Assembly: GCA_017434985.1 (NCBI GenBank)
Contig: JAFSFY010000003.1
Span: forward strand, 1 to 49,441
Direction of reading: 5' to 3'
DNA length: 49,441 bases
Origin: Clostridia bacterium
GTDB taxonomy: Bacteria > Bacillota > Clostridia > Oscillospirales > Acutalibacteraceae
In this document: positions 15,360 to 22,982 of the stretch, piece by piece
Layout of the letters: each line of letters starts with the position of its first letter
How positions within the stretch are numbered: the first letter of the stretch is position 1
Program-made: the position numbers and the translations under genes
The notes under the pieces: generated by a model
What the model was told of the DNA's origin: nothing
The model's database searches: none
The model's input: the letters and a program-made list of their open reading frames with translations, nothing else

Positions 15360-16190
15360 TTATGATTGACAGAAATGTTGCAACCGCTCAAACAGGCCGC
15401 GCACCTGCCACGACAGGATCCACAGCGCTGTCATAAACACCGCCACGTCACCGAGTGACACCGTATGCTTCACCGCATATTGGTAAAGCATCAGCAAAAT
15501 CACGCCGAAATCAATCAGCATCATACTGCCTTCCGCCGCAAAGGTTACCCTCGCCAAACGACGGTTACCTTCACTAATCAATGCGCGTTTACGATGGCTG
15601 TAATCGCGCAGTGCGTCTGCTTTTAAGTTGAACGCACCCGAAATCTCTTCCAACTGCGCCAATTCTTCATGATGGCGAACGGCCAGATGATTGTGGAACA
15701 GCACCACCGACAAGCGCACGGCGCAAGCAAACAGGCAAATACACGCGGCAAGCACGTTTGCGCGGAACAAGAGGACGGCAATCGCGATTCCCGCCATCGT
15801 GTGGGTGACGATGTGGCCCATATCCTCGAGCAACTCGTCCACTTGTGAGGTCATTCGTCGAACTTCTTCGGCGGTATACGCGGTATTTTGCGCGATCCCC
15901 TCGCCAAGTGACACGTGCATACGTTCTTTGGCGCGCGGTTGATAACAGTCGCGGAACCAATGATAAAACGCATAGTGAACGAGCAAATAGACCGCAAATT
16001 CGACCAAGATGTGCATAATGGGGGCAAAGCCCGCTTGTTCTTCTATCAAATCAAAAATGTGATGAATGTGATAGGTGCCGATGGCTTGGTTGACCCCCAT
16101 CAACACCCCCTCAACCAAAAACAGCGCGGCATACACGGGTGCGTGTACCCACACACGGGCGAGCAGTTGCAAATGAATTTTCACTTTCAT
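15360..16190 (-). CDS. NBD-less ABC-exporter-type membrane protein (second half)
   Basis: A 276-residue protein resembling only the transmembrane domain of a type IV ABC exporter. It has about six hydrophobic segments. The intracellular-loop pattern AYTAEEVRRMTSQVDELLEDMGHIV corresponds to the usual GELLSRLTNDVD region, and SLGDVAVFMTALWILSWQVRGLFERLQHF corresponds to the last helix before an NBD. The protein stops right there: no Walker A, signature or Walker B motif, and the TAA abuts the terminator. Its ATG overlaps the upstream membrane protein's stop by 4 bases (ATGA), so the two are translationally coupled and probably form a heterodimer. Substrate unknown; context suggests a peptide-related role (inference). 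Confidence 0.75.
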   Translation of the reverse strand: MKVKIHLQLLARVWVHAPVYAALFLVEGVLMGVNQAIGTYHIHHIFDLIEEQAGFAPIMHILVEFAVYLLVHYAFYHWFRDCYQPRAKERMHVSLGEGIAQNTAYTAEEVRRMTSQVDELLEDMGHIVTHTMAGIAIAVLLFRANVLAACICLFACAVRLSVVLFHNHLAVRHHEELAQLEEISGAFNLKADALRDYSHRKRALISEGNRRLARVTFAAEGSMMLIDFGVILLMLYQYAVKHTVSLGDVAVFMTALWILSWQVRGLFERLQHFCQS

Positions 16191-17056
16191 GCCGCGTCAC
16201 CCCCTTCGGTCAATGCGCGGAAATGAGCGGCATCCTCACCGTGACGACGAATGGAAGCAAACAGTTCCGGCAGGTGAAGGAGCGTGTGTGACAGCGACCC
16301 AATGGCGGTGACCGCAATAAGGCAATCGCCGTAGCCAAACCACCCTTGCACCGTGCCGTAAACGGCGTACAACATACCACCGATCTCCAAAACCACTTCA
16401 CTGAGCAGTGCCACCGCATACCCGACTGCCGCCAAGTGACGCCCGTCCCGTTTCAGCAGGCGCAACACGTCTCCGCAGGATTCGCGGTAACTGCGCAACG
16501 AATACCCAAGGCCGTGCAAGCGCGTTTGCAGGCAAGTCGTCTCTCGGCCCACACGTCCGCGAAGCGCGCGTTGCCGTGTATGTAGCGGCAACGTCACCAG
16601 CGGCAACAGCGCGAACAACAACAAATGCGGATCCATAAAGCACAATAGAATACCGTTGGCCACACAGGTGATCATACCGCGAATGAGCGACTCGTAGGTC
16701 GCGGTCACCTCTTCAATAAGATGTTTAATGGTGATATTTTTCACGTGAAGATGAGCAAAATGATGGTGCATATCGTGTGCCATCAACGGGATACGCCACA
16801 CCTGATAGGCGTATCGCACGCTTTTGATAAACAAATCCACCAGCAACCATACGCCAAACGCCACAGCGATATGCGTAAACGGTGCTTGTCGTTGCACGGC
16901 GTTGAACCCGTAACGTAACAAGACAATATTGCTGACAAATCCGGCTATCCCCGTGGTGATCGCCACAAACAGTGCAAAAACGCAAAAAGAAGGGCGCACC
17001 GCTTCCATTTGGCGAAACAAATAGCGATGATGCGCCAATGCTTCTTTCAACGACAC
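16187..17056 (-). CDS. NBD-less ABC-exporter-type membrane protein (first half)
   Basis: A 289-residue membrane protein, again only an exporter-type transmembrane domain. Segments such as SFCVFALFVAITTGIAGFV, VAFGVWLLVDLFIKSVRYAY and GILLCFMDPHLLLFALLPLV are visible. A His-rich loop AHDMHHHFAHLHVKNI stands where the first intracellular helix normally contacts the NBD. The end, GYGDCLIAVTAIGSLSHTLLHLPELFASIRRHGEDAAHFRALTE, matches the linker to an absent ATPase domain. It begins 17 bases after the decarboxylase-like gene; the ribosome site (GAGGGAACACC) is moderate. No frameshift or downstream NBD is found, so the domain loss looks genuine. Confidence 0.75.
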   Translation of the reverse strand: MSLKEALAHHRYLFRQMEAVRPSFCVFALFVAITTGIAGFVSNIVLLRYGFNAVQRQAPFTHIAVAFGVWLLVDLFIKSVRYAYQVWRIPLMAHDMHHHFAHLHVKNITIKHLIEEVTATYESLIRGMITCVANGILLCFMDPHLLLFALLPLVTLPLHTRQRALRGRVGRETTCLQTRLHGLGYSLRSYRESCGDVLRLLKRDGRHLAAVGYAVALLSEVVLEIGGMLYAVYGTVQGWFGYGDCLIAVTAIGSLSHTLLHLPELFASIRRHGEDAAHFRALTEGGDAA

Positions 17057-17073
17057 GGTGTTCCCTCCTCGTT

Positions 17074-18393
17074 TTATTTATGAATAACTTGAACAGTTTG
17101 AATCCCGTAATAAGCAAACGCGCGAACGGTTGCATGGTCGATCTTCTCGCCGCATACGATCAGCGGCACGGCAGGCGGACATCCCACCGTGGCACACGCG
17201 AGCACGCGTCCCTCGCTTTGAGACGCGGCAATCGTTTCGCTCGGTGAAAACAACGCTTCACGCGGTGAGCATATCCGCGCAGGCAACGCGCAAACGGGCG
17301 GCAGGTCACCAATCGGCTCGCACTTGTCCAACGCACACAGCACCGTTTGCACACGGCAAAGAACTTCTTCCCCCTGTTCGGGGGTGAACATCATCACGAG
17401 AAAATCAGGATCGGCAAATTCGCACACGATATGGTGTTGTTCCAAATAGTTTGCCAACTCAACCCCCGTATACCCGTAGGATTTGGGACAAAGCGTCACT
17501 TTCAGCGGTTCGTCGCCGGCAAGTGCGTAGCCGTGTTGTTGCAAAACCCGTTTGAACACCGCCATCTTTTGCGAAAAAACGCACAGTTTTTCTGCATAAC
17601 CGTCTGCCAAATACGCATTTGCTTCGTCAAGCGATTGCAAAATGAGATACGACGGGCTGGTAGATCCGAACAGTGACAACGCCGTTTTGGCTTGTTGTGC
17701 AAACAACGGGTCGGCCGTTTTCGCAATATGCAAATAGGCGCCGCCCGTCAACACGGGCAGGGTCTTATGCGCCGAATCGCAACACAAATCAGCGCCCAGA
17801 TCCAACGGATGGCGCGACGGCGACAAAAATTTCAGATACGCGCCGTGGGCGTTGTCCACCAGCAGCAAGACACCGTGGCGATGACATCGTTCGGCAAGTG
17901 CGGCAATATCCACCGTATTCCCCAAATAATCGGGCGAGGTAACGTACACCGCCGTGGGATGCACGCGACAAAGCACCTCTTCCCACGCCGCCATATCGGA
18001 CACGCAAGAAAGATACGAGTTGCCCTCGCCTGAGAACCATTCCACGTCCATATCCAAAAGCGCGGCCGCATTGACAAACGTTTTATGGGCGTTGCGCGCC
18101 GCCAATACGCGCGGTTTCTCACCACGGCTGTTGGCATACACACAGGTCACATACAGCATCGCGCGGATAGCGTGAGACGAGCCTTCGGTGGAGTAATACG
18201 TATGGCCGCCGAACAAGGTGGAAGCGTTTTGCTCGCTCTCACGAATGATACCCGACGCTTCGTACAAACTGTCGGCGCCGCCGATCTCGGTGATGTCGGC
18301 AGGGTAGGTCTCGCCTTTGTGTCCCGGCATATGCAGGCGCAATGGTTGGCGGTCGATATACGACCGCACAAAATCACAAATCGGCGTTTTCAT
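17074..18393 (-). CDS. Orn/Lys/Arg decarboxylase-family PLP enzyme
   Basis: A 439-residue fold-type-I PLP enzyme of the SpeA/YaaO decarboxylase group. It has the N-terminal LHMPGHKG motif (H21-G27). Cofactor-binding residues D180 and H183 sit in LLVDNAHGA, and the Schiff-base Lys is K210 in CDSAHKTLPVLTGGAYLH. A short C-terminal domain ends it, compared with ~480 residues in typical relatives. The family makes agmatine, cadaverine or putrescine, but specificity cannot be assigned. The ATG overlaps the maturase stop (ATGA at 18390-18393) without its own clear ribosome site, so synthesis is coupled to the SCIFF maturase. This neighbour is not part of the SCIFF locus I know, and a role in modifying the peptide is only inference. 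Confidence 0.87.
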   Translation of the reverse strand: MKTPICDFVRSYIDRQPLRLHMPGHKGETYPADITEIGGADSLYEASGIIRESEQNASTLFGGHTYYSTEGSSHAIRAMLYVTCVYANSRGEKPRVLAARNAHKTFVNAAALLDMDVEWFSGEGNSYLSCVSDMAAWEEVLCRVHPTAVYVTSPDYLGNTVDIAALAERCHRHGVLLLVDNAHGAYLKFLSPSRHPLDLGADLCCDSAHKTLPVLTGGAYLHIAKTADPLFAQQAKTALSLFGSTSPSYLILQSLDEANAYLADGYAEKLCVFSQKMAVFKRVLQQHGYALAGDEPLKVTLCPKSYGYTGVELANYLEQHHIVCEFADPDFLVMMFTPEQGEEVLCRVQTVLCALDKCEPIGDLPPVCALPARICSPREALFSPSETIAASQSEGRVLACATVGCPPAVPLIVCGEKIDHATVRAFAYYGIQTVQVIHK

Positions 18394-19763
18394 GAGTCTT
18401 TGAGTGCGCGGGCAACCGCCACCATAATGGCGCATTCCATCCGTTTGCGGAACAAACGGCAACCCGTTTCGTACACCCCGGTCACCGAACCGGTGGCGTG
18501 ATAGGCGTTGGCAGCACAACCGCCCGAGCAATACAGTCTCGCCCAGCAATCGCGGCATTCGGGGTGCGCGTACACGTTGCACGCCGCGAATTGTTGCTGA
18601 CATTCGTGGTTGGTTACCCCTTGCCACACGTCGCCGAGTTTGAACGATTCGTCGCCGACGAATTGGTGACAAGGATACAAGTCACCCCACGGAGTGACCG
18701 CCATATATTCCGTTCCCGAGCCGCAACCCGAAATGCGCTTATAGATGCACGGGCCGCCCGTCAGGTCGATCATATAATGATAGAACGTGAAGGGTTTGCC
18801 TTGTTCGTCGCGCTCCAACATTCGCGCGGCCAATTTTTCATACTGCTCCATGACAATGGCGATATCCTCTTCGGTGAGCGCCGACGGATCGTCAGCCGCG
18901 CACACAACAGGTTCCATACTGAGCTCGCTGAAACCGAGGTCGAGCATCGTTTCGATGTCGTTGAGGAAATCGGGATTTTGGTGGGTAAAGGTGCCGCGCA
19001 TATAATAGTTTTTACCGCCGCGCGCTTTCACGAATTGTTGGAATTTGGGGACGATGCGATCAAAACTACCGTTGCCCGCATAGTCCACACGATAGCGGTC
19101 GTGCACTTCTTTGCGGCCATCCAAACTGAGCACCACGTTGCTCATTTCACGGTTGGAAAATTCGATCACGTCGTCGTCGATCAACACGCCGTTGGTGGTC
19201 AGGGTGAAACGGAAGTTTTTGCCCCGTTCCTTTTCGATCTCACGCGCATACGCCACCAACTGTTTGACCACGTCAAAATTAAGCAGCGGTTCGCCGCCGA
19301 AAAAGTCCACTTCCAAATTGCGGCGCGTGCCCGAGTTGGCCACCAAAAAATCGAGTGCCTGTTTGCCGACTTCAAAGCTCATCACCGCGCGGTCACCGTG
19401 GTAATTGCCTTGGCTGGCAAAGCAATACGCGCAGTTGAGGTTGCAAGTGTGCGCCACGTGCAAACACAAGGCCTTGACCACACCCGAGGTCTTCTCTTTC
19501 AGGTGACCCGCCATCGATTCAAAGGTATCGGGCGCAAACAGTTTGCCGCCGTCTTTGAGCGCCACGACCTGTTCGTAACAACCCGCTATATCTTCCTGCG
19601 AAAGGTCGGCGTAGCGTTCGGACAGAGTGGCGAGCAGCGTTTCACGGTCGGTCGTTTCGAAATCCGCGATGATGTCGTACGCCACGTCGTCCACCACGTG
19701 AACTGCGCCGGAACACACGTCCAACACGATGTTGAAGCCGCCGAGTTTGTATTGGTGTATCAT
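18390..19763 (-). CDS. cteB: SCIFF maturase (radical SAM/SPASM, CteB-like)
   Basis: A 457-residue radical SAM enzyme that installs thioether cross-links in the SCIFF ribosomal peptide. An N-terminal RiPP-recognition region (residues ~1-90, HQYKLGGFNIVLDVCSGAVHVVDD) precedes the [4Fe-4S] motif C107-C111-C114 (CNLNCAYCFA) and DFFGGEPLLN. The C-terminal SPASM domain is Cys-rich (CIYKRISGCGSG, YPCHQF, CRDCWARLYCSGGCAANAY, GCRLF) and binds two auxiliary clusters. The ATG at 19763 has AAGGGGAAG upstream. The precursor gene lies 66 bases upstream with a terminator between them, and the next gene overlaps by 4 bases. Confidence 0.96.
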   Translation of the reverse strand: MIHQYKLGGFNIVLDVCSGAVHVVDDVAYDIIADFETTDRETLLATLSERYADLSQEDIAGCYEQVVALKDGGKLFAPDTFESMAGHLKEKTSGVVKALCLHVAHTCNLNCAYCFASQGNYHGDRAVMSFEVGKQALDFLVANSGTRRNLEVDFFGGEPLLNFDVVKQLVAYAREIEKERGKNFRFTLTTNGVLIDDDVIEFSNREMSNVVLSLDGRKEVHDRYRVDYAGNGSFDRIVPKFQQFVKARGGKNYYMRGTFTHQNPDFLNDIETMLDLGFSELSMEPVVCAADDPSALTEEDIAIVMEQYEKLAARMLERDEQGKPFTFYHYMIDLTGGPCIYKRISGCGSGTEYMAVTPWGDLYPCHQFVGDESFKLGDVWQGVTNHECQQQFAACNVYAHPECRDCWARLYCSGGCAANAYHATGSVTGVYETGCRLFRKRMECAIMVAVARALKDS

Positions 19764-19788
19764 TACCGTCTTCCCCTTATATTTCTAT

Positions 19789-19817
19789 AAAAAATGCCGC
19801 CCGTTAGGCGGCATTTT
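19789..19817 (-). terminator. Intra-operon terminator between cteA and cteB
   Basis: An 11-bp perfect stem (AAAATGCCGCC/GGCGGCATTTT) with a 5-base loop and six T's on the minus strand. It begins 12 bases after the SCIFF precursor stop and ends 26 bases before the maturase start. Partial readthrough would give much more peptide than enzyme. Confidence 0.88.
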
Positions 19818-19829
19818 CTGAGTTCGCAA

Positions 19830-19976
19830 TTACTTGCTTTCGTTCTCACACTGTTGATTGGCGATACCGCAGCTGGTTTTGCAAGCGGATTGGCAAGAGG
19901 TTTGGCATTCGCCGCAACCGCCGTTTTTCGCACTGTCGCACAGATTGCGAGTTTCAATCGTTTTGATATGTTCCAT
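19830..19976 (-). CDS. cteA: SCIFF ribosomal peptide precursor (CteA-like)
   Basis: A 48-codon gene. The product starts MEHIKTIETRNL, continues with the invariant core GGCGECQTSCQSACKTSC (residues 19-36) and ends GIANQQCENESK. This is the SCIFF (six cysteines in forty-five residues) family, the substrate of the adjacent radical SAM maturase. It has seven cysteines (13, 21, 24, 28, 32, 36, 43) instead of six, C13 being extra. Residue 37, right after the last core Cys, is Gly. The ATG has GGGAGG nine bases upstream. Its own sigma-A promoter overlaps the uppP stop. The mature molecule's function is unknown throughout the family. Confidence 0.96.
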   Translation of the reverse strand: MEHIKTIETRNLCDSAKNGGCGECQTSCQSACKTSCGIANQQCENESK

Positions 19977-20008
19977 TACAAGCAACCTCCCTAGTAATCT
20001 TTACAATG

Positions 20009-20037
20009 AGAATACCACAATTTCTCCCATAAGTCAA
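20009..20037 (-). promoter_or_regulatory. Promoter of the SCIFF operon
   Basis: Minus-strand TTGACT (20032-20037) and TATTCT (20009-20014), spacer 17. The -35 box overlaps the uppP stop codon. Confidence 0.75.
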
Positions 20038-20891
20038 CCGGAAATTACGCCGCACAGCATCAAAATAATGAGAACGGCGCCGAGAATGATGCGATACCAG
20101 CCAAAGGGTTTGAAATCGTGTTTTTTGATGAAGTTCATCAAGAAGCGAATGACGAACAGCGACACGAGGAACGACACCACGAAACCGACCGCCAAGCAGA
20201 GCCATTCGGTCGTGCCGAAGGCGGCCAATTCCCCGTCCATCGCGGCTTTGAGCAGTTTCAGACCACTGGCGCCGAACATGACGGGAATCGCCATAAAGAA
20301 CGAGAATTCCGCCGCCACCGAGCGGGAAGTACCGAGCAAGGTAGCACCCAAAATGGTGGAGCCCGAACGCGACGTGCCGGGAATCAAGGCGAGCATTTGG
20401 AACGCACCGATGCCAAGCGCGAGTTTGGGGCTGATTTCGGACAGGTCGCTCACCTTGGCTTTGCGCACCACCGATTCCATTACGATAAACGCGATACCGT
20501 ACACGATGAGGGCGGCGGCAATGATGTACAAAAAGATGCCTTTATGTTCCGCTTCCATACTGTCAAGCCAATCGTCGATCAACAAACCGACGATCGCCGC
20601 GGGAATGCTGGCGATCAGTACTTTGCCCCACAATACCCACGTGCCCTTTTTCTGTTCGGCCGATTTTTGCGGCGAAAACGGGTTGAGTTTGTGGAAATAC
20701 AGCACCAGCACCGCCAAGATGGAACCGAGTTGAATGAGCACTTTGAAAAGGTTGAAAAATTCAGCCGACAAGGTGAACGGCACGAATTCTTCCACCAAAA
20801 TCAGATGCCCCGTACTGCTGATGGGCAACCACTCGGTAATACCTTGCACAATGCCTTGCAGAATCGACTTTAACAGTTCTATGATGTTCAT
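20034..20891 (-). CDS. uppP: Undecaprenyl-diphosphatase UppP (BacA)
   Basis: Dephosphorylates undecaprenyl diphosphate at the membrane so the lipid carrier can re-enter peptidoglycan synthesis; overexpression is known to give bacitracin resistance. The 285-residue protein has the two catalytic signatures: GIVQGITEWLPISSTGHLIL near residue 13 and LIPGTSRSGSTILGA in the middle. Around eight hydrophobic segments are present. The start has AAGGTGA and lies 11 bases after ydbC. No terminator is visible at its end, so some transcripts may run into cteA. Confidence 0.97.
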   Translation of the reverse strand: MNIIELLKSILQGIVQGITEWLPISSTGHLILVEEFVPFTLSAEFFNLFKVLIQLGSILAVLVLYFHKLNPFSPQKSAEQKKGTWVLWGKVLIASIPAAIVGLLIDDWLDSMEAEHKGIFLYIIAAALIVYGIAFIVMESVVRKAKVSDLSEISPKLALGIGAFQMLALIPGTSRSGSTILGATLLGTSRSVAAEFSFFMAIPVMFGASGLKLLKAAMDGELAAFGTTEWLCLAVGFVVSFLVSLFVIRFLMNFIKKHDFKPFGWYRIILGAVLIILMLCGVISG

Positions 20892-20902
20892 ACGCGATCA
20901 CC

Positions 20903-21124
20903 TTACAGGTCGATTTCGCCGATAAGGTCACGCAACAAGATCATTTCGTCGGGCGTAAGGGTCACACCTTTTCCCATTTTAGAGCGTTCGGGAGCCCAAT
21001 CACGGATATCGTACTTGGGAGCGCGATCGTTCCAGCTGATCAAATTCAGTTCTTTCCGCCAACCCGTGGGGGATTCGGACAGAACACCAAGTTCTTTCAC
21101 AATTTCGTATTTCAGTTCAGGCAT
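20903..21124 (-). CDS. ydbC: YdbC/PC4-like single-strand nucleic acid binding protein
   Basis: A 73-residue protein matching the bacterial PC4-like YdbC family: LKYEIVKELGVLSESPTGWR, KELNLISWNDRAPKYDIRDW, and SKMGKGVTLTPDEMILLRDL. A Lactococcus member forms a dimer that binds single-stranded DNA. The ATG has AAGGAG upstream. It lies between the DivIVA-like gene (28 bases) and uppP (11 bases), likely cotranscribed from the prfB promoter. Confidence 0.9.
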   Translation of the reverse strand: MPELKYEIVKELGVLSESPTGWRKELNLISWNDRAPKYDIRDWAPERSKMGKGVTLTPDEMILLRDLIGEIDL

Positions 21125-21152
21125 AGTTCATTTCTCCTTACGGTAATTTTTA

Positions 21153-21701
21153 TCAGTAAAGCCAGTCGGCCATATTGTTTTTCACAACGGGTTGACTGTC
21201 TGTTACGTCCTCGGTTTCGGCCGAAGCGGTCTCCTCAACCTCCTCGGCAACGGGCGTGCCTTCCTCGACGACCGGTGCCGCTTCGGCAGGCTCGCCATAC
21301 GCTGCAAAACGAGCGGCCAACTGCGCGCTGAGGGCGCGTGTGTCCGCAATCACTTCGTCGGCGCGGGCAATGTAGGCTTGCAGGTGATTTTGTTGCTCCC
21401 ACAATGCCGCCAAAGCGCGATTGCTTTCTTCCAGATCGTGTTTGAGCTTTTCCGTTTCTTTTTCGTAAGCGACCACCGCTTGACGAAGCTCGGTCAGCTC
21501 GGCCAGTTGTTCGGCGGGCAACGCGATCACCGCATCCGCTTCGGCGCGGGCGGCGGCGCTTTCTTCTTTCGCCTGCTCAATTTGTTTTTGCATATCCTGC
21601 AATTCTTCTTGTTGTTGTGCACGCAGGGTATCAATGTGGGTCAACACGTCTTCTTTGCTGAACCCGCGAAAGGTCGTGCGGAAAAATTTTCGCTCGGCCA
21701 T
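21153..21701 (-). CDS. DivIVA-like coiled-coil protein
   Basis: A 182-residue protein. The first 25 residues (FFRTTFRGFSKEDVLTHIDTL) resemble the membrane-binding N-terminus of DivIVA/GpsB (FRGY..EV..FL). A long coiled coil runs from about residue 27 to 130 (QQQEELQDMQKQIEQAKEES and onward). A disordered acidic Glu/Ala/Val-rich tail ends in NNMADWLY. DivIVA proteins mark curved membrane and recruit cell-envelope machinery. The match here is weak, so the assignment is inference from a short motif plus architecture. It starts 31 bases after prfB. Confidence 0.65.
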   Translation of the reverse strand: MAERKFFRTTFRGFSKEDVLTHIDTLRAQQQEELQDMQKQIEQAKEESAAARAEADAVIALPAEQLAELTELRQAVVAYEKETEKLKHDLEESNRALAALWEQQNHLQAYIARADEVIADTRALSAQLAARFAAYGEPAEAAPVVEEGTPVAEEVEETASAETEDVTDSQPVVKNNMADWLY

Positions 21702-21732
21702 ATGCTCACATCCTTAATTTTTATTGGATCGA

Positions 21733-22857
21733 TTATTCTTTGTATCCCAACGTACCGTTGGCTGCAGCGGTGAGATAGGCGTTGATAAACCCGTCCAGCT
21801 CACCGTCCATCACCGCGTTGATGTTGCCCATTTCGTAACCGGTGCGGTGATCCTTCGCCAACGTATACGGCATAAAGACGTAGGACCGAATCTGACTGCC
21901 CCACGCGATCTGCGCTTGAGCGCCTTTGATATCTTCAATGCGATCGAGGTGTTCTTGCTCTTTGATCTTAAAGAGTTTCGCTTTGAGCATATTCATCGCC
22001 GTATCGCGGTTTTGGAATTGGCTACGCTCGGTCTGGCACGCTACCACGATGCCGGTGGGAATGTGGGTCAAACGAACGGCGGAGGACGTTTTGTTGATGT
22101 GCTGACCGCCCGCACCGCTGGAACGGAACACGTCCATCTTCACGTCTTCGGGACGAATCTCAATTTCAATGCTGTCGTCCAACTCCGGCACCACTTCCAA
22201 TGCCGAGAAGGAGGTATGGCGGCGACCCGCCGCATCAAACGGCGATACACGCACCAAACGGTGCACGCCCGCTTCGCCCTTGAGATAACCGTAGGCATTT
22301 TCGCCGTTCACCTGAATGCTCGCACTCTTGAGACCGGCTTCGTCACCGTCTTGATAATCGAGCAATTTGTAGGTGAAGCCGTGTTTTTCCACCCAGTGGG
22401 TATACATACGATACAGCATCTCCGCCCAGTCCTGCGCCTCGGTTCCGCCGGAACCCGCGTGGAAGGTCAAAATCGCGTTTTTGTTATCGTACTCACCCGT
22501 GAGCAACGTGGACAAGCGTTGCGCTTCCACATCCGCCTTGATATCCTCCACCCCGTTTTGGCATTCCTCCAGCAGCGAGAGGTCTTCCTCTTCGTTGGCA
22601 AGTTCGATCAAGGTGAGGGTATCGTTGTGGTTGTTGACCAAGCGATAATACCGTTCGATCTTATCTTTCAGATTGGCGGCGCGTTGCGTAACCTTTTGCG
22701 CATTTTCCATATTGTCCCAAAAACCGGGAGCGGCGGCACGCATATCGAGTTCTTCGAGTTCCTTTTCCATCTGTTTCAAACCGATAGACTCGGCCAACTC
22801 TTCAATTTGCGGCCACAACGTTTCCAGTGCCAATCGCAGTTCTTCAAATTGCAGCAT
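21733..22857 (-). CDS. prfB: Peptide chain release factor 2
   Basis: RF2 ends translation at UGA and UAA. The 374-residue product has the codon-recognition tripeptide in VRVSPFDAAGRRHTSF, the catalytic GGQ in SSGAGGQHINKTSSAVRLTH, and the N-terminal helical domain from the first residue. The reading frame is uninterrupted: there is no in-frame UGA around codon 25 and so no programmed +1 frameshift. The ATG has AAAGGGA upstream. It has its own promoter, divergent from rpsF. Confidence 0.97.
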   Translation of the reverse strand: MLQFEELRLALETLWPQIEELAESIGLKQMEKELEELDMRAAAPGFWDNMENAQKVTQRAANLKDKIERYYRLVNNHNDTLTLIELANEEEDLSLLEECQNGVEDIKADVEAQRLSTLLTGEYDNKNAILTFHAGSGGTEAQDWAEMLYRMYTHWVEKHGFTYKLLDYQDGDEAGLKSASIQVNGENAYGYLKGEAGVHRLVRVSPFDAAGRRHTSFSALEVVPELDDSIEIEIRPEDVKMDVFRSSGAGGQHINKTSSAVRLTHIPTGIVVACQTERSQFQNRDTAMNMLKAKLFKIKEQEHLDRIEDIKGAQAQIAWGSQIRSYVFMPYTLAKDHRTGYEMGNINAVMDGELDGFINAYLTAAANGTLGYKE

Positions 22858-22898
22858 CGTGTGATCCCTTTCTGCTTTTAAATATACATTCGTCCTTT

Positions 22899-22927
22899 AT
22901 TATATGACAGGAATTCGCCGTTGTAAA
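22899..22927 (-). promoter_or_regulatory. Promoter of prfB
   Basis: Minus-strand TTTACA (22922-22927) and TATAAT (22899-22904), spacer 17. The -35 boxes of this and the rpsF promoter are about 20 bases apart across an A/T-rich core. Confidence 0.75.
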
Positions 22928-22947
22928 GAAATTTTTTAAAAAATATC

Positions 22948-22976
22948 TTGACGAGTGAAAAAGTCGTTGCTATAAT
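22948..22976 (+). promoter_or_regulatory. Promoter of rpsF-ssb-rpsR
   Basis: TTGACG (22948-22953) and TATAAT (22971-22976), spacer 17, preceded by an A/T-rich tract that could act as an UP element. Confidence 0.85.
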
Positions 22977-22982
22977 ACTATG

